Source: Streptomyces corynorhini (GTDB taxonomy: Bacteria; Actinomycetota; Actinomycetes; Streptomycetales; Streptomycetaceae). Taken from it: 43,206 bases of DNA. Of the stretch, positions 17,988 through 23,718 are shown piece after piece. Within the stretch, counting starts at the first letter, position 1; every line of letters begins with the position of its first letter. Location of the stretch: assembly GCF_003346515.1 (NCBI RefSeq), contig NZ_QQNA01000153.1, positions 1 through 43,206 of the forward strand. The letters are read 5' to 3'. The position numbers were made by a program, and so were the translations under genes. Below the pieces are notes generated by a model, which was not told the DNA's origin, did not search any database, and saw only the letters and a list, made by a program, of their open reading frames with translations.

Positions 17988-18020
17988 GTACGGGCGTACG
18001 GCGTGGTCGTACGCCCGTAC
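17988..18020 (+). terminator. Terminator of rph
   Basis: gtacgggcgtacg and cgtacgcccgtac form a perfect 13-bp stem with a 7-nt loop, 5 nt after the stop codon. It suggests that rdgB needs its own promoter. Confidence 0.8.
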
Positions 18021-18072
18021 GCCCGTACGCGGGCCGGGTCGGGCCGGGTCGGACCGGCCGGGGCGCGCGTCC

Positions 18073-18078
18073 GATACT
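18073..18078 (+). promoter_or_regulatory. -10 box of rdgB (leaderless start)
   Basis: GATACT ends 8 nt before the rdgB ATG. No Shine-Dalgarno is seen. Confidence 0.45.
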
Positions 18079-18085
18079 GAACGGC

Positions 18086-18688
18086 ATGACCCGCCTGATC
18101 CTCGCCACCCGCAACGCCGGGAAGCTCATCGAACTCAAGGCCATCCTCGCGGACGCCGGCCTGCCCCACGAACTCGTCGGGGCGGACTCCTACCCCGACA
18201 TCCCCGACGTCAAGGAAACGGGCGTCACCTTCGCCGAGAACGCCCTGCTCAAGGCGCACGCCCTGGCCGAGGCGACCGGCCTGCCCGCCGTCGCCGACGA
18301 CTCCGGCCTCTGCGTGGACGTCCTCGGCGGCGCCCCCGGCATCTTCTCCGCCCGCTGGTCGGGCACGCACGGCGACGACCGCGCCAACCTGGACCTCCTG
18401 TTGGCCCAGCTCGCCGACATCGCCCCGCCCCACCGCGCCGCCCACTTCGCCTGCGCGGCGGCCCTGGCCCTCCCCGACGGCACCCACCGCGTCGTCGAAG
18501 GCCGCCTCGAAGGCACCCTGCGCACCACCCCCGCCGGCACGGGCGGCTTCGGCTACGACCCGATCCTCCAGCCGGACGGCGAGACCCGCACCTGCGCGGA
18601 GCTGTCGGCGGCGGAGAAGAACGCGATCAGCCACCGCGGCAAGGCGTTCCGGGCCCTGGCCCCGGTGGTGGCGGAACTGCTGGGCTGA
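18086..18688 (+). CDS. rdgB: RdgB/HAM1 XTP/dITP diphosphatase
   Basis: A 200-residue pyrophosphatase that removes XTP, dITP and ITP from the nucleotide pool. Family motifs are clear: N-terminal ATRNAGKLIELKAIL, ADDSGLCVDVLGGAPGIFSARW-type active site (split across residues 70-92), GGFGYDPIL, and SHRGKAF at the C terminus. I chose the ATG at 18086 because the protein then starts exactly at the family N terminus; a longer upstream frame runs back through rph. It converges on the tRNA-Leu gene with a shared hairpin. Confidence 0.95.
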   Translation: MTRLILATRNAGKLIELKAILADAGLPHELVGADSYPDIPDVKETGVTFAENALLKAHALAEATGLPAVADDSGLCVDVLGGAPGIFSARWSGTHGDDRANLDLLLAQLADIAPPHRAAHFACAAALALPDGTHRVVEGRLEGTLRTTPAGTGGFGYDPILQPDGETRTCAELSAAEKNAISHRGKAFRALAPVVAELLG

Positions 18689-18710
18689 CACGCCGGGCCG
18701 AGCAGACGCC

Positions 18711-18742
18711 GATGGCCCCGTCCGATCCCGGACGGGGCCATC
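18711..18742. terminator. Bidirectional terminator, rdgB / tRNA-Leu
   Basis: gatggccccgtcc and ggacggggccatc form a perfect 13-bp stem with a 6-nt loop, 22 nt after rdgB and 9 nt beyond the tRNA 3' end. Confidence 0.85.
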
Positions 18743-18751
18743 GACTCGCGG

Positions 18752-18834
18752 TGCGGCCGGTGGGATTCGAACCCACACGAGCGAAGCTCACCCGGACCTA
18801 AACCGGCGCGCGTCTGCCATTCCGCCACGGCCGC
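18752..18834 (-). tRNA. tRNA-Leu (anticodon UAG)
   Basis: The 83-nt gene folds with acceptor GCGGCCG/CGGCCGC and discriminator A. The loop TTTAGGT carries the anticodon TAG, reading CUA. A long variable arm, GAGC-TTC-GCTC, marks a class II tRNA. The T arm is GTGGG-TTCGAAT-CCCAC. CCA is not encoded. The tRNA begins 14 nt after the HNH stop on the same strand. Confidence 0.95.
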
Positions 18835-18845
18835 CTGCTGCTCCC

Positions 18846-18851
18846 ATGCTA
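18846..18851 (-). promoter_or_regulatory. -10 box of tRNA-Leu overlapping the HNH stop codon
   Basis: TAGCAT on the minus strand lies 11 nt before the tRNA 5' end. Its first three bases are the TAG stop of the HNH gene. No good -35 box is seen. Confidence 0.45.
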
Positions 18852-19883
18852 TCGGGGAGGGCCGTCCCCCGGGGGAGCGGGACTGTCCCCGGTCCTGGAC
18901 CTCTCCCCGCGGTTGCGGCACCAGGTGTCCGTGAGGGCGTGACAGTTCGGACAGAGATAGCGCAGGTTCTCGGCCCGGTTGTCGAGCCGGTCGCCGCTGA
19001 TGTGGTCGATCTGGAGTGTGATCGGCCGGCCCAGCCATTCGCCGGTGTTCCCGCACGACGCGCAGCGGTACGGGACGCCGATCTCCTGGAGGGCACGGTG
19101 GAGCCGGGACCGGTTGGTGCGCGGGGAGCCCTCAGGCAGGACGACGAGCGTGTCCCCGGCGACCGGCTTCGGGGTGCGTGGCCGCACGGAACCCCAGGTC
19201 CGCCGCTTGAAGTGGCCGGTGTCGAGGCCGAGTTCGGCCACCTTGCGGCGCACCCGGCGGTGATTGGTGTCGTTCACGGTGAGTCCGAGGGTCCGTATGA
19301 CGTCCGCGTAACCGGAGGCGGCGGGTATCGCCCCGCGCAGGGCGGTCTCCGGGATCGCCACGCGTGCGTTGCGGAAATGGGCGGTGTCGACACCCCGCTC
19401 CCTGAGCATCCGACCGAGCGCCGCGCGCGAGCGCCCGTCGTCGGGTACGCCGAGCACCCGGGCCACCCCGCGCACGCTGTGCGCGCGGGCGGCGGCCGCG
19501 GCCAGCTCGGCGGTGCTGAACGGCAGCCCGGTCCGTACGCGGTTCATCCCCGGAAAGTGGCTGACGTCGATCGCGGCCGCCTCGATTCGGCGGGCGATGT
19601 GCGACAGCGTGCCGGTGGCGGGCGCGGCGCCCAGCCTCACGGCGACCTCGCGCAGGGTCGTGGAGGTCGCGACAGCGGCGGCGATGATCTCGTCCGGATA
19701 CTTCCGCCACGGGCCGGGTCGCTTGAAATGGGAGGTGTCGAGGCCGAGTTCGGCCGCTCTCCGCTGGAGCGCGCGTCTGCGGCCACCGCTCGCGCGCAGC
19801 CCGAGCCGCCGCATCAGATCGGCCCAGCTCTCCGCCGCCGCGACCGCGTCGGCCAGCCGGTCCCCGTCGTACGGCTCGGACAT
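18849..19883 (-). CDS. HNH endonuclease with four repeated N-terminal modules
   Basis: A 344-residue protein. The C-terminal HNH/zinc-ribbon nuclease has C274 and C277, H294 (QIDHI), N302, N306 and C311-P-N-C-H315. Before it come four modules of 55-60 residues, each ending in D-[TV]-[SAG]-H-F (D49, D106, D166, D221), usually after an Arg-rich helix and ELGLD-like turn. Such modules occur singly in HNH proteins of phage and homing types; a DNA-recognition role is inference. GGGGAGAG precedes the ATG at 19883, and a gccacg/cgtggc palindrome lies at 19902-19917. The gene ends 14 bp from tRNA-Leu. No recognisable methylase or restriction partner is adjacent. Confidence 0.85.
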   Translation of the reverse strand: MSEPYDGDRLADAVAAAESWADLMRRLGLRASGGRRRALQRRAAELGLDTSHFKRPGPWRKYPDEIIAAAVATSTTLREVAVRLGAAPATGTLSHIARRIEAAAIDVSHFPGMNRVRTGLPFSTAELAAAAARAHSVRGVARVLGVPDDGRSRAALGRMLRERGVDTAHFRNARVAIPETALRGAIPAASGYADVIRTLGLTVNDTNHRRVRRKVAELGLDTGHFKRRTWGSVRPRTPKPVAGDTLVVLPEGSPRTNRSRLHRALQEIGVPYRCASCGNTGEWLGRPITLQIDHISGDRLDNRAENLRYLCPNCHALTDTWCRNRGERSRTGDSPAPPGDGPPR

Positions 19884-19965
19884 GCTCTCCCCCTCGGCCC
19901 GGCCACGCGTTCGTGGCGTCGCACTGGATAACGAGCCGGATTCCGGACCGTCACGTCCGAAAAGC

Positions 19966-20024
19966 GGAACGCCCCGCACCGGTTGGGGACTTGGCGCGGG
20001 GCGGTCAGTGGTGCGGGGCGTTCC
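19966..20024 (-). terminator. Terminator of the MFS gene
   Basis: ggaacgccccgcacc and ggtgcggggcgttcc form a perfect 15-bp stem with a 29-nt loop, 14 nt after the MFS stop. Confidence 0.8.
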
Positions 20025-20038
20025 GGGGCGGGGGCGGG

Positions 20039-21535
20039 TCAGAACTTCGGGTCCGGGGTCTGGGCGTGGACCAGTTCCGCCGCCTCCGCGTCCGTCTCCA
20101 CCGACGGCGGCGAGCCCGCCAGCGGCTTTCGCGCCGTCTCCTTCATGCACGCCACCGCGATCACCCCCACCAGCGCCGCCGCCATCGCGTAGTACGCGGG
20201 CATCAGGTTGTTGCCCGTGAGGCTGATGAGGCCGGTGATGACGAACGGGGTCGTGCCGCCGAAGAGGGAGGCCGAGAAGTTGTACCCGACGGACAGCGAG
20301 CCGTAGCGCACCTCGGTCGGGAAGAGGGCGGGAAGGGCCGCCGACATGGTGCCGAGGAGGCAGACCAGGGACAGGCCCAGCATCGCCATGCCGATGACGA
20401 TCGCGGGCACGCTGCCCTGCTTGATCAGCAGGAACGCGGGCAGCGAGAGGAAGAAGAAGCCCAGCATCCCCGCCATCAGCAGCGGCTTCCGGCCGAAGCG
20501 GTCGCTGAGCTTGCCCACCTGGCTGATGACCAGCATCAGCGCCGCCATCACCCCCAGCAGGATCAGCAGGCCGTGGGTCTCGCCGTAGTGCAGCTCGTTG
20601 GTGAGGTACGTCGGCATGTAGGACAGCAGCATGTAGTCGGTGATGTTGTACGCGCCGACCAGCGCCACGCACAGGATCAGCGACGGCCAGTACTGCCGGA
20701 AGATCTTGCCCAGGTCGCCCGCCGTGGTGGTCTCCACCGCGTCCGCCGCGTCGGAGGCGTGTACGTTGCCCGCCTCCAGCTTCTGGAAGGCCGGTGTCTC
20801 GTCGAGACGCAGCCGCAGGTAGAGGCCGACCAGACCGAGCGGTCCCGCGACCAGGAAGGGGATCCGCCAGCCCCAGGACTCCATGGTGTCGCTGCCCAGC
20901 AGCGCCGTCAGCGCGGTGACCAGACCGGCCGCGCCCACGTACCCCGCCAGGGTGCCGAACTCCAGGAAGCTGCCGAAGAAGCCCCGGCGCTTGTCGGGGG
21001 CGTACTCGGCGATGAACGTCGACGCGCCGCCGTACTCCCCGCCCGTGGAGAAGCCCTGGACCAGCCGGAAGAAGACCAGCAGGACCGGGGCCCACAGGCC
21101 GATCGTCGCGTGCGAGGGGATCAGGCCGATCGCGAAGGTGCCGATCGCCATCAGGATCATCGTCAGCGCGAGGACCTTCTTGCGGCCCAGCCTGTCACCC
21201 ATCGGGCCGAAGAACATTCCCCCGAGCGGCCGTACGAGGAAGGCCACGGCGAAGGTCGCGAAGGAGCTGAGCAGCTCGAAGGTCGGGTTCCCTGACGGAA
21301 AGAACACCCGCCCGATGGTGACGGCCAGATAGCTGTAGATCCCGAAGTCGAACCACTCCATGGCGTTACCCAGAGAGGCCGCCTTGACGGCGCGCTTGAC
21401 CGCCGCGTCGTCGGTGACGGTGATGTCCGACCGCCGTAGCTTGGGGTTCTTCCGCTGCCTGATCGCCCGGAAGAGGGCGGGGTGACGCTTGACCGCGGCG
21501 GGGTCGGCCACCTCTTCGTGCTCCTGGCCGGCCAT
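20039..21535 (-). CDS. MFS metabolite:proton symporter (MHS/ProP-like)
   Basis: A 498-residue, 12-helix transporter of the metabolite:H+ symporter branch, like ProP, KgtP or ShiA. The motif SLGNAMEWFDFGIYSYLA opens helix 1. PMGDRLGRKKVL is the loop 2-3 motif, and FRLVQGFSTGGEYGGA follows in helix 5. LSDRFGRKPLL repeats the loop motif in the second half. The cytoplasmic N terminus is about 60 residues. Start is the ATG at 21535, with AAGGA upstream; a longer frame adds 33 residues with no family match. The substrate may be proline, betaine or an organic acid; the sequence does not decide. Confidence 0.9.
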   Translation of the reverse strand: MAGQEHEEVADPAAVKRHPALFRAIRQRKNPKLRRSDITVTDDAAVKRAVKAASLGNAMEWFDFGIYSYLAVTIGRVFFPSGNPTFELLSSFATFAVAFLVRPLGGMFFGPMGDRLGRKKVLALTMILMAIGTFAIGLIPSHATIGLWAPVLLVFFRLVQGFSTGGEYGGASTFIAEYAPDKRRGFFGSFLEFGTLAGYVGAAGLVTALTALLGSDTMESWGWRIPFLVAGPLGLVGLYLRLRLDETPAFQKLEAGNVHASDAADAVETTTAGDLGKIFRQYWPSLILCVALVGAYNITDYMLLSYMPTYLTNELHYGETHGLLILLGVMAALMLVISQVGKLSDRFGRKPLLMAGMLGFFFLSLPAFLLIKQGSVPAIVIGMAMLGLSLVCLLGTMSAALPALFPTEVRYGSLSVGYNFSASLFGGTTPFVITGLISLTGNNLMPAYYAMAAALVGVIAVACMKETARKPLAGSPPSVETDAEAAELVHAQTPDPKF

Positions 21536-21602
21536 GGGTCGGTCCTTTCCTCGGGGTGAGAAACTCCAAGGAGACCTTCTGCACAATCGTGGCGGATGCA
21601 AA

Positions 21603-21630
21603 CCGAGGCCCCACGGAAGTGGGACCTCGG
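21603..21630 (-). terminator. Terminator of bcp
   Basis: ccgaggccccac and gtgggacctcgg pair over 12 positions (one G-U) around a 4-nt ggaa loop, 26 nt beyond the bcp stop. Confidence 0.8.
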
Positions 21631-21656
21631 TCACAGCGCGGGGTGTCCCGGGCCCG

Positions 21657-22124
21657 TCAGATACCCAGATCCTTGATGATCTTCGCTACGTGTCCGGTCG
21701 CGCGCACGTTGTAGAGGGCCTGCTCGATGCGGCCCTGCTCGTCCACGACGAACGTGGAGCGGATGACGCCGGTCACGATCTTGCCGTACATTTTCTTCTC
21801 GCCGAAGGCGCCGTACGCCTCCAGCACGGCCTTGGACGGGTCACCGACCAGCGTGACCTCCAGGTTCTCCTGCTCGCGGAACTTCGCCAGCTTCTCCGGC
21901 TTGTCCGGCGACACGCCGATGACGTCGTAGCCCGCGCCGGCCAGCAGCTCCAGGTTGTCGGTGAAGTCGCACGCCTGCTTGGTGCAGCCGGGGGTGAGGG
22001 CGGCGGGGTAGAAGTACACGATCACCTTGCGGCCCTTGTGGTCCGCGAGCGAGACGTCCTTGCCGTCCGCGTCGGGCAGGGTGAAGGCGGGGGCGGTGTC
22101 GCCGGGCTGGAGGCGCTCGCTCAT
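21657..22124 (-). CDS. bcp: Thioredoxin-dependent thiol peroxidase (Bcp/PrxQ)
   Basis: A 155-residue peroxiredoxin that reduces hydroperoxides. The peroxidatic Cys47 sits in LTPGCTKQACDF and the resolving Cys52 is five residues on, the PrxQ/Bcp arrangement. The N-terminal LQPGDTAPAFTLPDADG and the central VIGVSPD segment are standard. GAGGAG lies 6 nt before the ATG at 22124. It diverges from the DUF3618 gene. The 207-bp gap has a long GC-rich hairpin near 22145-22180 that would lie in, or just upstream of, the bcp leader. Confidence 0.95.
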   Translation of the reverse strand: MSERLQPGDTAPAFTLPDADGKDVSLADHKGRKVIVYFYPAALTPGCTKQACDFTDNLELLAGAGYDVIGVSPDKPEKLAKFREQENLEVTLVGDPSKAVLEAYGAFGEKKMYGKIVTGVIRSTFVVDEQGRIEQALYNVRATGHVAKIIKDLGI

Positions 22125-22331
22125 GGTTCTCCTCGGTCGGGGCGGCGCCCCGGCGCGGGGACTGGTCCCGGCGGGGCGCGATCGCTGTGCGTGACGGGCT
22201 TCCCCGGGGGTAGCCGCCTGTACGCCGCCGAGCGTAATCGGGGGTGCCGCCGGGTGCGGCGGCGGTGGAGCTGACAGACTGTCGAAGAAGACTCAAGAAG
22301 GACTACCGGACAAGACCACGGAGGCAGCGCG

Positions 22332-22652
22332 GTGTCGGAATCCAGGACCCCGGCGCAGATCGAGGCGGACATCGTCCGCCGGCGCGGACAGCTTGCCGAG
22401 ACGCTCGACGAGATCGGCGTGCGGGTGCACCCCAAGACGATCGTCGGCGACGCGAAGGCCAAGGTGGTCTCCACGGTGGACCAGACGGCGGGGCGGGCCT
22501 TCGTCAAGGTGAACAGGACGATCGCGGGCGTGCGCGCCTCGTTCGTCGGCGCCGACGGCGGGCCCCGGCTGGAGCGGCTGGTCCCGGTGGCGCTGGTCAC
22601 CGTCGGCGTCGTCGGACTGCTGGTGGTGTCGACCCGTCGGCGCCGCGCCTGA
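22332..22652 (+). CDS. DUF3618 domain-containing membrane protein
   Basis: A 106-residue protein. The N-terminal RTPAQIEADIVRRRGQLAETLDEI is the DUF3618 signature. An amphipathic middle follows, then a single membrane helix at about 83-100 and a basic RRRRA end. It probably sits as a small tail-anchored protein with its N terminus in the cytoplasm. The function is unknown. GGAGG at 22319-22323 fixes the GTG at 22332. Confidence 0.88.
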   Translation: MSESRTPAQIEADIVRRRGQLAETLDEIGVRVHPKTIVGDAKAKVVSTVDQTAGRAFVKVNRTIAGVRASFVGADGGPRLERLVPVALVTVGVVGLLVVSTRRRRA

Positions 22653-22729
22653 GCCCGCCGCGCCGCGTCCCGCCCGGGTCGGCCGGGCCCGGCGTGACCC
22701 CTATGGCGTACCGCGCCACGACGGCCAGG

Positions 22730-22735
22730 TAGGTT
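22730..22735 (+). promoter_or_regulatory. -10 box of the GroES-like gene (leaderless start)
   Basis: TAGGTT ends 8 nt before the GTG at 22743 with no Shine-Dalgarno between. Confidence 0.5.
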
Positions 22736-22742
22736 CTGGGGC

Positions 22743-23090
22743 GTGAGCGAGAAACCCCACAGTCAGCACGACAAGCTGCCCATCCGGATGCTCCATGACC
22801 GGGTGCTGGTCAGGACGGACATCCCGGAGGGCGAGCGGCGTTCCTCCGGCGGCATTCTGATTCCGGCGACGGCCGAGGTCGGCAGGCGGCTGGCCTGGGC
22901 CGAGGTGGTGGCCGTGGGGCAGAACGTACGGACGGTCACGCCCGGGGACCGGGTGCTGTACGACCCGGAGGACCGCGCCGAGGTCGAGGTGCGCGGGGTG
23001 GCGTACGTGCTGATGCGGGAGCGGGATCTGCACGCCGTGGCGGCGGACCGGTTCGAGGGCTCCGAGGACTCGACCGGGCTGTATCTCTGA
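22743..23090 (+). CDS. GroES-like co-chaperonin
   Basis: A 115-residue Cpn10-fold protein. LHDRVLVR at 17-24 and the mobile-loop region RRSSGGILIP (GroES has a similar GIVL edge) are present, then AEVVAVGQNV, GDRVLY and the ERDLHAV end. Relative to ordinary GroES it has a longer N terminus and an extra acidic C-terminal tail of about 15 residues. No groEL lies beside it, so it is likely a second, orphan copy; whether it caps GroEL is unknown. It ends at a strong terminator. Confidence 0.88.
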   Translation: MSEKPHSQHDKLPIRMLHDRVLVRTDIPEGERRSSGGILIPATAEVGRRLAWAEVVAVGQNVRTVTPGDRVLYDPEDRAEVEVRGVAYVLMRERDLHAVAADRFEGSEDSTGLYL

Positions 23091-23117
23091 ATCTGCGACG
23101 TAGCGCGTTTCTTCCAT

Positions 23118-23149
23118 GAGGGCCTGGTGACCACGCTCACCAGGCCCTC
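23118..23149 (+). terminator. Terminator of the GroES-like gene
   Basis: gagggcctggtga and tcaccaggccctc form a perfect 13-bp stem with a 6-nt loop. Confidence 0.9.
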
Positions 23150-23175
23150 TCGCGTGTGCGGGGCGTCCTTTTTGC

Positions 23176-23181
23176 TACGGT
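23176..23181 (+). promoter_or_regulatory. -10 box of the guanidine riboswitch transcript
   Basis: TACGGT ends 8 nt before the first base of the riboswitch, so the aptamer would start at or near +1. Confidence 0.5.
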
Positions 23182-23188
23182 GGCGGGA

Positions 23189-23231
23189 CCCCGACGAGAC
23201 GCGCCGTACCGGGTCAACGGAAAGACGACGC
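23189..23231 (+). promoter_or_regulatory. Guanidine-III riboswitch (ykkC-III)
   Basis: CCCCGACGAG, GCGCCGTACC, GGTCA and AAGACG-x-CGC follow the ykkC-III consensus closely, as in the Thermobifida fusca aptamer. The pseudoknot pair, CCGG/CCGG there, is CCCG (23190-23193) with CGGG (23210-23213) here, a compensatory change. The P1 pair GCGCCGT/ACGACGC has one C-A mismatch. It precedes a guanidinium exporter gene, the usual context. Confidence 0.88.
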
Positions 23232-23267
23232 ACCTGTTGTTTCCGCGTTTTTCTCGCCGGGAGGTGC
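23230..23267 (+). promoter_or_regulatory. Possible Shine-Dalgarno sequestering stem of the riboswitch
   Basis: GCACCT (23230-23235), overlapping the 3' edge of the aptamer, can pair fully with AGGTGC (23262-23267), which contains part of the GGGAGG ribosome site of the exporter gene. Confidence 0.55.
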
Positions 23268-23271
23268 CGTC

Positions 23272-23592
23272 ATGGCATGGGTTCTGCTGATTGTCGCCGG
23301 TCTGCTGGAGGTCGGCTGGTCGATCGGGATGAAGTTCACCGAGGGGTTCACCCGGCTGTGGCCGAGCGTGTTCACGGGCGCCGGGATCGTGGTGAGCATG
23401 CTGCTGCTGGCGCAGGCGGCGAAGACCCTGCCGATCGGTACGGCCTACGGCGTGTGGGTCGGCATCGGCGCGGCCGGTGCCGCGGTGGTCGGCATGGTGG
23501 CGCTGGGGGAGCCGGCGACCGCCGCCCGGATCTTCTTCGTCTCGCTGCTGCTGGTGGCGGTGGTGGGGCTGAAGATCACCTCGGGCCACTGA
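23272..23592 (+). CDS. gdx: SMR-family guanidinium exporter (Gdx/SugE)
   Basis: A 106-residue, four-helix small multidrug resistance protein. The first helix has GLLEVGWSIGMK with the essential Glu13. TLPIGTAYGVWVGIGAAGAAVVG in the third helix is the SugE/Gdx pattern rather than the EmrE pattern. Gdx proteins exchange guanidinium for protons as antiparallel dimers. The guanidine-III riboswitch directly upstream supports this substrate. GGGAGG at 23259-23264 sets the ATG. It converges on the PBP gene, with a 16-bp repeat array between the two. Confidence 0.94.
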   Translation: MAWVLLIVAGLLEVGWSIGMKFTEGFTRLWPSVFTGAGIVVSMLLLAQAAKTLPIGTAYGVWVGIGAAGAAVVGMVALGEPATAARIFFVSLLLVAVVGLKITSGH

Positions 23593-23654
23593 ACCGGGCG
23601 GCCGGCTGGCCGGTCGGCCGTTGTGTTCGGTTCGGTCGTCGGGCCGATCGGTTG

Positions 23655-23718
23655 CTGAGCCCGCCGGTCACTGAGCCCGCCGGTCACTGAGCCCGCCGGT
23701 CACCGAGCCCGCCGGCCT
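23655..23718. repeat. 16-bp tandem repeat, four copies
   Basis: Units of ctgagcccgccggtca start at 23655, 23671, 23687 and 23703; the last is diverged and reaches the PBP stop codon. The array fills the space between convergent genes in place of a clear terminator. Confidence 0.88.

Noticed and set aside
18752..18834. tRNA-Leu as an integration site
   Set aside because: No copy of the tRNA 3' end and no integrase is seen in the window; rdgB lies directly beyond the 3' side.
22145..22180. A riboswitch before bcp
   Set aside because: It is only a GC-rich hairpin with no match to a known aptamer and may lie upstream of the transcript start.
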